Shown here one piece after another: positions 1 to 5,830 of a stretch of DNA of 7,477 nucleotides (position 1 is its first letter; every line of letters begins with the position of its first letter). The position numbers and the translations under genes are program-made. The DNA is from Candidatus Uhrbacteria bacterium (GTDB lineage Bacteria; Patescibacteriota; Patescibacteriia; JACQRZ01): the NCBI GenBank assembly GCA_016206235.1, contig JACQRZ010000005.1:1-7477 (forward strand). Direction: 5' to 3'. The notes below the pieces were generated by a model. That model saw only the letters and a program-made list of their open reading frames with translations, was not told the origin of the DNA and did not search any database.

Positions 1-73
1 ACTAACCTTTAAAGACTTTAAACTTTTTACATTATTAGGGAATTAGAAATTAGTTATTGGATATTTTTAAGTT

Positions 74-784
74 ATGTACGACCTCTTCATCCTCTTTTTT
101 TACCAACCGCTTCTCAACCTTCTCATTTTTATTTATAACTCGTTACCAGGTCACGACCTTGGAATCGCGATAGTTGTTCTGACAATTGTTGTTAAGGCAT
201 TGCTCTTCCCTCTCTCATGGAAGCAAATTAAGGCACAGGCAGAAATGCAAAAGATGCAACCGCTTATTGCAGAGCTCAAAGAAAAACACAAGGACGACAA
301 GCAAGCACTCATGCAAGCGCAAGTCGCGCTTTTTAAAGAACACAATGTGAATCCTCTCGCGTCATGCCTGCCCTTACTTATCCAACTCCCGTTTCTTATC
401 GCCCTCTTTTATGTCTTTCAAAATGGCATTCAAGCAAAGGATTTGAACCTTCTGTACTCATTTGTTGCAAATCCCGGCACATTGAACCACACGTTTCTTG
501 GATGGTTTAGCGTAACGCAAAACCACAATATTGTTATTGCTGTTATAACTGGCGCGTTGCAGTTTATTCAGACCAAAATGATGATGCCGGCCATGCCAAA
601 ACCCCAAAAGGGCAAAGAAGAAGAGTTTGCTACCATTATGAACAAGCAAATGCTCTATATGATGCCAGTGCTTACGGGGTTTATTAGTTATCAGTTCCCA
701 AGCGGCTTGGGGCTCTACTGGTCGGTGCAGACGCTCCTTGGCATTGCGCAACAACTCTTTTTCTTCAAAAAGAAATCCGCCTAA
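74..784 (+). CDS. yidC: YidC/Oxa1-type membrane protein insertase
   Basis: The protein (236 aa) inserts membrane proteins into the cytoplasmic membrane, alone or with SecYEG. The order of parts fits the family: an N-terminal hydrophobic segment (about 5-22), a first core membrane helix (31-49), a charged cytoplasmic helical hairpin rich in Lys, Gln and Glu (50-93), a membrane helix following NPLASCLP (95-117), another around 151-167, and a last hydrophobic region (about 195-230) containing the typical FPSGLGLYW motif, then a short basic tail. It lacks the large periplasmic domain of proteobacterial YidC and has no lipobox, so it is a minimal Oxa1-like form. The groove Arg of well-studied YidC proteins appears to be Lys41 (IVVKALLFPL). 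ATG at 74 is the first Met that keeps the first helix; no Shine-Dalgarno is visible. The PRC-barrel gene follows 19 bases downstream and may be co-transcribed. The family call is firm; the transmembrane limits are by eye. Confidence 0.95.
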   Translation: MYDLFILFFYQPLLNLLIFIYNSLPGHDLGIAIVVLTIVVKALLFPLSWKQIKAQAEMQKMQPLIAELKEKHKDDKQALMQAQVALFKEHNVNPLASCLPLLIQLPFLIALFYVFQNGIQAKDLNLLYSFVANPGTLNHTFLGWFSVTQNHNIVIAVITGALQFIQTKMMMPAMPKPQKGKEEEFATIMNKQMLYMMPVLTGFISYQFPSGLGLYWSVQTLLGIAQQLFFFKKKSA

Positions 785-803
785 TTCTTATATTAGTAAC
801 ACT

Positions 804-1082
804 ATGCGAATTTCGAAAAAAGTCCTTTTTTCGCTTCGTGTAGTAACGCAAAGCGGTATCTACCTTGGGCGTATCGTCGATTGCGTCATTGATTGTGATA
901 TGCAAAGCATTTTGCAATATCGCGTACGGCAATTGTTAAGTCGTAACGAGCTTCTCATTCATAGAGATCAGGTTGTATCGATAACAGAGCGACAGATGAT
1001 TGTTGAAGATGCCGTAGCACGTGAGCACGACAAAAAACCCGCGCGCAAGGGGTTGCCAAAAATCGCAGACATGCCATCATAA
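804..1082 (+). CDS. Small PRC-barrel domain protein
   Basis: This 92-residue protein is nearly all one PRC-barrel-like domain. Residues 8-70 show the family pattern: a strand entering VVTQSGIYLGRIVD, then a second pair of strands (VIDCDMQSILQYRV), then LLIHRDQVVSITERQMIVED, where the conserved 'bxxhVvsi' and 'viVed' strands are clear. The tail (72-92) is basic and probably disordered. PRC barrels occur in RimM (16S rRNA processing) and in photosynthetic reaction centre H subunits; stand-alone copies like this one are common and mostly uncharacterised, so no function is assigned. An upstream in-frame extension to 738 exists but overlaps the end of yidC and lacks domain character, so ATG 804 is preferred. 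The start is preceded by an A/T-rich TATATT stretch and no Shine-Dalgarno. It lies directly behind yidC and ahead of the tRNA pair. Confidence 0.8.
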   Translation: MRISKKVLFSLRVVTQSGIYLGRIVDCVIDCDMQSILQYRVRQLLSRNELLIHRDQVVSITERQMIVEDAVAREHDKKPARKGLPKIADMPS

Positions 1083-1107
1083 CGCAGTCCATGAGCCCTC
1101 GTAGTTT

Positions 1108-1136
1108 CCGGCAAAGCCGGACCCGGCTCTGCCGGG
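1108..1136. repeat. Two back-to-back GC-rich hairpins
   Basis: CCGGC-AAA-GCCGG (1108-1120) is followed one base later by CCCGGC-TCT-GCCGGG (1122-1136). The inner halves can also pair (AGCCG 1115-1119 with CGGCT 1124-1128), giving a mutually exclusive third stem. No T-run follows (CAACAATTTTA), so it is a weak candidate for an intrinsic terminator after the PRC-barrel gene; it may instead be a dispersed intergenic repeat or a processing signal ahead of the tRNAs. The stems are seen directly; the role is not known. Confidence 0.6.
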
Positions 1137-1148
1137 CAACAATTTTAG

Positions 1149-1220
1149 CTCCCCATAGTTCAATGAATAGAATAAGGGACTCCTAAGCCCTTGATGCAGG
1201 TTTGATTCCTGCTGGGGAGA
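1149..1220 (+). tRNA. tRNA-Arg (anticodon CCT)
   Basis: A full cloverleaf folds by hand. The acceptor stem is CTCCCCA (1149-1155) with TGGGGAG (1213-1219), discriminator A1220. The D stem is GTTC/GAAT with an 8-base loop. The anticodon stem is 1175-1179/1187-1191, with A.G opposed at the last pair (31-39), and the loop CTCCTAA places CCT at 34-36 (reads AGG, Arg). The variable loop has 4 bases, and the T stem is GCAGG/CCTGC. CCA is not encoded. Two elbow positions are unusual: the T loop is TTTGATT (T at 56) and the D loop carries GA where GG is normal (A at 19), so the tertiary pair would be A19-U56. Confidence 0.93.
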
Positions 1221-1253
1221 GTATGTCTTGAAAAATTCCCTCCGGGGACACGA

Positions 1254-1324
1254 GGGCCTATAGTAAAATGGTATTACGCAGCATTCGCATTGCTGAGGTC
1301 CGGGTTCGATTCCCGGTAGGTCCA
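1254..1324 (+). tRNA. tRNA-Ala (anticodon CGC)
   Basis: The acceptor stem GGGCCTA (1254-1260) pairs with TAGGTCC (1317-1323), discriminator A1324. The third pair is G3.U70, the identity element for alanyl-tRNA synthetase, which independently supports Ala. The D arm is GTAA/TTAC with loop AATGGTA (normal GG). The anticodon stem CAGCA/TGCTG carries loop TTCGCAT with CGC at 34-36 (reads GCG). The T arm is CCGGG/CCCGG with standard loop TTCGATT. CCA is not encoded. It lies 33 bases after tRNA-Arg and is probably on the same primary transcript. Confidence 0.96.
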
Positions 1325-1373
1325 TATGAGAGAATAGCATTAGCACGTGCCCCGTAGTAAAACGATAATCACC

Positions 1374-1401
1374 AAAAGAACGTAAGCAATCACGTTTTTT
1401 T
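1374..1401 (+). terminator. Probable intrinsic terminator after the tRNA pair
   Basis: AAAAGAACGT (1374-1383) pairs with ACGTTTTTTT (1392-1401) around an 8-base loop: ten pairs, one of them G.U, mostly A-T with only two G-C pairs. The T-run forms the 3' arm itself and a second T-tract lies at 1409-1415. The stem is weak, so this is a moderate call, but the position, between tRNA-Ala and the start of the next operon, suits it. Confidence 0.4.
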
Positions 1402-1430
1402 GTTTGCCTTTTTTTGGAGTATTGTTAACC

Positions 1431-1436
1431 TATAAA
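1431..1436 (+). promoter_or_regulatory. Possible -10 element of the four-gene operon
   Basis: TATAAA lies 18 bases before the chosen ATG at 1455, in a very A/T-rich stretch just after the tRNA terminator. No convincing -35 hexamer stands 16-18 bases upstream (the nearest TTGCCT at 1404 leaves a 21-base spacer). If used, transcription would begin around 1443 and the leader would be only about 12 bases. Weak, single-motif support. Confidence 0.25.
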
Positions 1437-1454
1437 GTAACAAACAGCAACACT

Positions 1455-3215
1455 ATGAATGAAAGCATGAAGAACGAACCTTTTGTGATTCCAAAGACAG
1501 AGCACGAGCCGATTCATTCTCTTTGGTCACGCATCAGTAGCGAGATTGATCTTCTTGCTTCATATTTTGATCCCTTGGAGGATTTGAAGAAAACCCGCAA
1601 CCTTATTGATCTTATTGGCGCCCAGCAATTTGTGCGTCGTTTCTCCAGCCAGTTCGCCAATCTTGACCCATCACTACCTCAAACCGTTCGTTTTTTATCT
1701 GTCGTAGCAGAAGGAGCGCCTGTGTGGGTGATAAAATGCGTAGAAGGAACGCCCTTGAATACTGACTCGGAAAGTCACAGGGATATTTTACGAAGCCTCG
1801 CACACTCGGGCTCAGATGGAGCTTCATGGATACTCGATCAATTAGGGACTGCACGACTTCATATTCAGAGAGATTGGAGTCTTATTTCTCCCATGTTTGA
1901 GACAGGAGTGCGCGACCGCTTGTACGAATATATAAATTGCGATTCAGTAAAACTTGATACCACAGATATCCTTGATAACGTTTCCGTATTGGCATCGCAT
2001 AATGCCAGTTGGGTGCGCGAGCACTTCGATGACAAACTTGATATTTCAAACAGCGATCACGAGGTTATTTTCGCCTCAGCCATTGACGGCGGCGGACTCG
2101 AGTGGGTAAAAGGAAAACTTCAAAAGCATATCCCGCTGTCTACAGATTTTTATATGATAGCAACAAAGGTTGCGGAGGCAGGGCTTGGAGAGTGGATTGC
2201 ACACGCTCTCGATGTTTCTGCAATCAAAATCCCAAGTCCCGCCCACCTTCTCTTGCTTGATGCTATAGTACGGAATGGTGGAGCTGCATGGGTTGAAGAG
2301 CATTTTAAGAAAGAGCTCAGCAATAGCGCCCTACTACCAGAAATACAATGGCGTCTTGCGTTTGATAAAAAGGAGAGCTTTCCAACATTATCCAACGAGG
2401 AGCTTTTACTGATTCAACAAAAAGAAGAAAAATCGAAAAGCAGCGATCGGCATGCTTTCACAATGTTATATGAGAGAGCATTCGAAGAATTGGATACGTT
2501 TTGTGATCTGGAAGATGAGGATAAGAATGAGCTAAAGAACCGCATCGTGGCAGTATTTGCAAAGATACCAGACACTGCGCTTTCCTTCTTGCTTCTATCG
2601 CTCCAGAAGCAAGCTTTTTTCTCACATTCAACCATACGTTTTCTCGATTCACTTGAGCAAGGCCACGTGTCGTGCTCATTAAAAATGTTAAAAGGAGGAA
2701 GCGAGCTCACTCTTCTTATACAACCAAACGAGAATAGTGACACATCACGTTCTTTTTCCGCTACCTTTATAAATGATATACCATCAGCAGGAGCTGATGC
2801 ATGGCGAGCGGCAGCTGAAAAAGGAATTCCAGTCGCCCCTATTCTCGCGCTGCCAACCACCCGGCCGCACGATATGAAGCGAGCCTATTCTCGCTATTGC
2901 GGCACTACACTCGGACGCTTGAAGCAATACGATAGCCCGGCACTAAACGCACTGCTGTATAAAAAAGGACATGAAATTCTTCAAGCGCTCAAACGCGAGG
3001 GAATTACTCATGGCCATCCGCACGATCAAAATTTTACCGTTGAATTTGTTGAAAAAAAATGGCTGGATACGCAGCTAGCAAAGGGAAATAACGTTAACAC
3101 GCTTCCAGCTCAATCAAGCGCAATTTCATTCGACGTACTTGATTTTTTGAAAGAGCCGGAACGCTTTACTCCTATCGTACGTCTTATCGACTGGGATGCC
3201 GCGCGGTGTTTATAA
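1455..3215 (+). CDS. Helical-repeat protein with C-terminal kinase-fold-like domain
   Basis: The product (586 aa) is not a family I can name. Residue numbers here start at ATG 1455. The N-terminal half (about 80-290) is built from repeats of about 30-34 residues, each with a small-residue/Gly patch followed by W(V/I): Trp at 91, 125, 186, 217, 247 and 279; the 61-residue gap between 125 and 186 looks like two units, one degenerate. They should form an alpha-helical solenoid, typically used for protein binding. A charged linker (about 315-365) follows. The C-terminal part (about 400-586) resembles the aminoglycoside/choline-kinase-like fold: a helix before GIPVAPIL (457-464), a hinge-like YSRYCGTTLGRL (478-489), a helix, a catalytic-loop-like HGHPHDQN (519-526) and a metal-site-like LIDWDAA (577-583). 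The Asp of the usual HGD is His521. The protein ends three residues after that motif. An earlier TTG start (1404) is disfavoured. No signal peptide or membrane segment is seen, so it is probably cytosolic. The symporter gene begins 4 bases after its stop. Confidence 0.8.
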   Translation: MNESMKNEPFVIPKTEHEPIHSLWSRISSEIDLLASYFDPLEDLKKTRNLIDLIGAQQFVRRFSSQFANLDPSLPQTVRFLSVVAEGAPVWVIKCVEGTPLNTDSESHRDILRSLAHSGSDGASWILDQLGTARLHIQRDWSLISPMFETGVRDRLYEYINCDSVKLDTTDILDNVSVLASHNASWVREHFDDKLDISNSDHEVIFASAIDGGGLEWVKGKLQKHIPLSTDFYMIATKVAEAGLGEWIAHALDVSAIKIPSPAHLLLLDAIVRNGGAAWVEEHFKKELSNSALLPEIQWRLAFDKKESFPTLSNEELLLIQQKEEKSKSSDRHAFTMLYERAFEELDTFCDLEDEDKNELKNRIVAVFAKIPDTALSFLLLSLQKQAFFSHSTIRFLDSLEQGHVSCSLKMLKGGSELTLLIQPNENSDTSRSFSATFINDIPSAGADAWRAAAEKGIPVAPILALPTTRPHDMKRAYSRYCGTTLGRLKQYDSPALNALLYKKGHEILQALKREGITHGHPHDQNFTVEFVEKKWLDTQLAKGNNVNTLPAQSSAISFDVLDFLKEPERFTPIVRLIDWDAARCL

Positions 3216-3219
3216 GTAT

Positions 3220-4131
3220 ATGAATATTCTCCACTATCTTTTACAGTCGTATGTTGTTGTTGCCCTGCTTGCTATCGGCTTAGGGCTTTCATTTCCTTTT
3301 TTAGGAAATGCGTTTGCGCCGTATACTACACTGTTTCTTCAGATTATCTTTTTTTTGTCTTCACTCAAGATCGACAGCCGCCACGTTGCTCGGGAATTGA
3401 AAAGCGCCCCATCGATTGCCATCGCGGCTTTGTACATGCTTATCATTTTCCCTGCGTTAACCTTTGGCGCCGCGAAGCTCTTTCATCTTGACTCAAGCGT
3501 TGCACTGCTCTTGTTGGCGGCAATGCCAGCGGGCATGACCTCGCCACTTCTCGCAGAGATTATCGGCGGCTCGGTGAGTTTTGCCCTTATTATTACCGTC
3601 GTCACTTCGCTTCTTGCGCCGTTTACGGTCCCCATCGTCATAAAAGCACTGGCAGGCTCGGAGGTGGTTGTTCCCCTCCTTTCTATGATTGGTTCATTGC
3701 TACTCGTGATTATTTTGCCATTTATACTCGCGCAGCTCACACGTCATTTTTTTGAAAAGCAAATAAAACCTTTCCTTTCTTTTACAAAACCGTTCTCAAT
3801 TTTCCTTCTCGGACTTCTCATCACGAGTGTTATCTCGCAGCAATCCGGAGCGCTGCTTGGGAATCCCGGTCAATTCGTCGAGGTGCTTGCGGTACTTGCG
3901 GTCTTTTTCATCGCGACCCACGCCGTTGGCTATTGGGGCATTCCATGGCTCAACCGCGAACAGCGCCTTGCAAGCCTGGTGTGCTTGGCATACATGAATT
4001 TTACGCTCGCCATTTATCTTGCGGCAACCTACTTTCCATCCCCCTCTATTCTTATCCCTGTCGTCTTGTCTGTTTTTCCATGGGCGCTCGGCATCATTCC
4101 TCTTCAGACTATGTTGAAGCGGCGAAAATAA
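3220..4131 (+). CDS. Bile acid:sodium symporter (BASS)-family membrane carrier
   Basis: The 303-residue protein is almost wholly hydrophobic, with about nine or ten membrane segments, matching the length and topology of BASS-family transporters (ASBT/NTCP, PanS and plant BASS relatives), which move bile acids, pantoate, pyruvate or other organic anions, usually with sodium. Supporting features are the central AAMPAGMTSPLLAEIIGG stretch (about 91-108), matching the family's 'P-(A/S)-G..S..l...GG' crossover region, the following ITVVTSLLAPFTVPIVI helix with its conserved Thr and Pro residues, and a symmetric second half (about 165-290) with a SxFPWALG motif near the end. The C-terminus is short and basic (KRRK), likely cytoplasmic. 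ATG 3220 is chosen because it gives a typical short N-terminus and sits 4 bases after the preceding stop; the earlier frame start at 3196 overlaps that gene. The substrate cannot be told from sequence. The next gene starts 8 bases downstream. Confidence 0.85.
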   Translation: MNILHYLLQSYVVVALLAIGLGLSFPFLGNAFAPYTTLFLQIIFFLSSLKIDSRHVARELKSAPSIAIAALYMLIIFPALTFGAAKLFHLDSSVALLLLAAMPAGMTSPLLAEIIGGSVSFALIITVVTSLLAPFTVPIVIKALAGSEVVVPLLSMIGSLLLVIILPFILAQLTRHFFEKQIKPFLSFTKPFSIFLLGLLITSVISQQSGALLGNPGQFVEVLAVLAVFFIATHAVGYWGIPWLNREQRLASLVCLAYMNFTLAIYLAATYFPSPSILIPVVLSVFPWALGIIPLQTMLKRRK

Positions 4132-4139
4132 GACTTTTT

Positions 4140-5819
4140 ATGAATACATGTACGCAGTGTAAAAAAGAATTTACTGTTACAGACCAAGACAGTCTGTTTT
4201 ATGAAAAAATGGGCGTGCCTCATCCTGTGCTTTGCGCGGATTGTCGGCGCCAGCATCTTTTAATATGGCGCAATCAACGAACGCTCTATAGTAGAAAGTG
4301 CAGCGCAACAAATAAGCCCATCATTTCTATTTTTTCTCCGGACAGTCCATATATTGTTTATGACCGCGATTATTGGTGGAGCGCTGCTTGGGATCCTTTT
4401 GAGCACGGCATGGATTTTGACTTCTCAAAAACGTTTGCCGAGCAGTTCAACGAGCTGCTTCGCATTACGCCGTTAGCCGCTATTTTTAATGGTAACAGCG
4501 AAAATAGTCTCTACTGCAATCATGTTGGCAGTATGAAGAACTCATACCTAACATTTGCGTCGTGGGGAGATGAAAACGTTATGTACAGCGATCTTTCATT
4601 TGGCGATAAAGATTCGGTCGATATGCTCGAAACAGGTGACTGCCAACAGTGTTACGAGCTGGTGCAGTCGAATAATTGTTTTGATTCAAAATACTGCATC
4701 CAATCCGAACGATGTAATAACTCATGGTTTTTGTTTGACTGCAAAGATTGTGATAACTGTATTGGATGTACCAACTTAAGACACAAGCAGTATTATATTT
4801 TTAATAAGCCGTATACACCCGAAGAGTATAAAAAAAGAGCGGCCGAGCTACGTCTTGACACGCGGTCAGGCATTGAAAAAACTAAGAGAGAGTTTGAAGA
4901 GTTTAAAAAGAGCGCAATCCATAAGTACGCAAACATCATTACATGCGAATCGTGCACCGGCGATACACTTACGGGCGGACAAAATGTCCGTTATTCCTTT
5001 GCTCTTCGAGATGAGTTGACTGATGTGGCGTATTGCATTAACGGCGGCAGAAACCTTATCGATGTCTACGATGGCTATGGAGTTGGATTTGGCTTGGAGC
5101 GAGGATATCTCTGTCTTGACACGGGTGCGAATGGAGCTGACAACATCGCATGTTTCGTTGTTTGGGGTTGTCAGTATGCGTACTATAGTTATAATTGCCA
5201 TTCTTCATTTGAAATATTTGGCTGCACAGGTGTACGAAACAAGAAACACTGTATTTTAAACAGGCAGTATACACAGAGTGAATATGAGCAACTAAAGAAA
5301 AAAATCATCGCCCACATGCGGGAAGCTGGCGAATGGGGCCATTTGCCTTCGCCGTCAATTTCACCATTTGGGTATAATGAAACTTTGGCGCATGAATATA
5401 CTCCCCTTACAAAAGAGCAGGCAATAAGTCTTGGCTTTAAGTGGCAGGATGCAATGCCAGGAACGACAGGTCGAGAAACACTTGTCGAAGTCTCGGAGAT
5501 AATTACAGACGTTCCAGACTTAATAGTAAACGAGGTGTTCGCATGTCGCGCATGTAAGCGTAACTACCGCATTGTTACGGCAGAGCTCGCATTTTATCGT
5601 TCAAAGGAGCTTCCACTTCCCACCCAATGCCCGCAGTGCCGATACGATGCCCGCCGATCACTTCGCAACCCTCACACTCTCTGGAACCGCCAGTGCATGT
5701 GTGAACTAGAAAATCACAGCCATGCAGGGCGATGCCCCGTCCAATTCGAAACCACCTACGCGCCAGATAGGCCCGAAAAGGTATATTGCGAGACATGTTA
5801 TCAAAGCGAAATTATCTAA
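4140..5819 (+). CDS. Cysteine-ladder protein with terminal zinc ribbons
   Basis: The product (559 aa, 33 Cys) is of a type I associate with Patescibacteria genomes, sometimes under the misleading name 'CaiB/BaiF family'; it shows no CoA-transferase features. Residues 4-35 form a zinc ribbon (C4-x2-C7...C32-x2-C35, then RR...WRNQRTLYSRKC); a second copy is at 469-500 (C469-x2-C472...C497-x2-C500, then RRSLRNPHTLWNRQC). Both resemble the 'probable zinc-ribbon' domain (zf-trcl type). The middle has two related halves: 126-240, with nine Cys between 168 and 210 at 3-9 residue spacing, then NLRHKQYYIFN...YTPEEY; and 265-395, ending GCTGVRNKKHCILN...YTQSEY. This regular spacing suggests stacked turns of a beta-solenoid. 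The C-terminus adds H526, H528, C532, C550 and C553, possibly a third metal site. No signal peptide is seen. The open frame runs back to 3933 inside the symporter gene, but ATG 4140 puts the first CxxC at the N-terminus as expected. Function unknown. Confidence 0.85.
   Translation: MNTCTQCKKEFTVTDQDSLFYEKMGVPHPVLCADCRRQHLLIWRNQRTLYSRKCSATNKPIISIFSPDSPYIVYDRDYWWSAAWDPFEHGMDFDFSKTFAEQFNELLRITPLAAIFNGNSENSLYCNHVGSMKNSYLTFASWGDENVMYSDLSFGDKDSVDMLETGDCQQCYELVQSNNCFDSKYCIQSERCNNSWFLFDCKDCDNCIGCTNLRHKQYYIFNKPYTPEEYKKRAAELRLDTRSGIEKTKREFEEFKKSAIHKYANIITCESCTGDTLTGGQNVRYSFALRDELTDVAYCINGGRNLIDVYDGYGVGFGLERGYLCLDTGANGADNIACFVVWGCQYAYYSYNCHSSFEIFGCTGVRNKKHCILNRQYTQSEYEQLKKKIIAHMREAGEWGHLPSPSISPFGYNETLAHEYTPLTKEQAISLGFKWQDAMPGTTGRETLVEVSEIITDVPDLIVNEVFACRACKRNYRIVTAELAFYRSKELPLPTQCPQCRYDARRSLRNPHTLWNRQCMCELENHSHAGRCPVQFETTYAPDRPEKVYCETCYQSEII
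5748..5819 (+). repeat. Direct repeat, copy A (3' end of the zinc-ribbon gene)
   Basis: These 72 bases encode the last 23 residues and the stop of the intact zinc-ribbon protein (from Glu537). They match 6886-6957 at 60 of 72 positions by my count, including 33 identical bases in a row (5761-5793) and a further 9 after one mismatch. The offset between the copies is 1138 bases and the aldo/keto reductase gene fills the space between them. Confidence 0.93.
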
Positions 5820-5830
5820 CTACACCACGT

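Noticed and set aside
26..57. Promoter for yidC (TTTACA at 26-31 as -35)
   Set aside because: No good -10 box lies 16-18 bases downstream; TAGTTAT at 51-57 gives a 19-base spacer and a poor match. The stretch is simply A/T-rich.
1077..1346. Minus-strand open frame of 89 codons
   Set aside because: It runs antisense through both tRNA genes; the translated text (PGIEPGPQ, LPGRAGSG) is the usual by-product of reading T-arms backwards.
1404..1454. TTG start and 17-residue extension of the helical-repeat/kinase-like protein
   Set aside because: It would start in the T-tract after the tRNA terminator, has no ribosome-binding site, and covers the TATAAA box; ATG 1455 is more credible, and ATG 1467 remains possible.
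2414..2860. Minus-strand open frame of 148 codons
   Set aside because: It is a shadow of the helical-repeat gene: Ser/Phe-rich composition and no recognisable domain.
3933..4139. 69-codon N-terminal extension of the zinc-ribbon protein
   Set aside because: It lies inside the symporter gene in another frame and has no relation to the family; the CxxC ribbon starts right after ATG 4140.
5786..5830. Upstream ATG for the aldo/keto reductase
   Set aside because: The extra 15 residues come from the out-of-frame 3' end of the zinc-ribbon gene; the family N-terminus starts at 5831.
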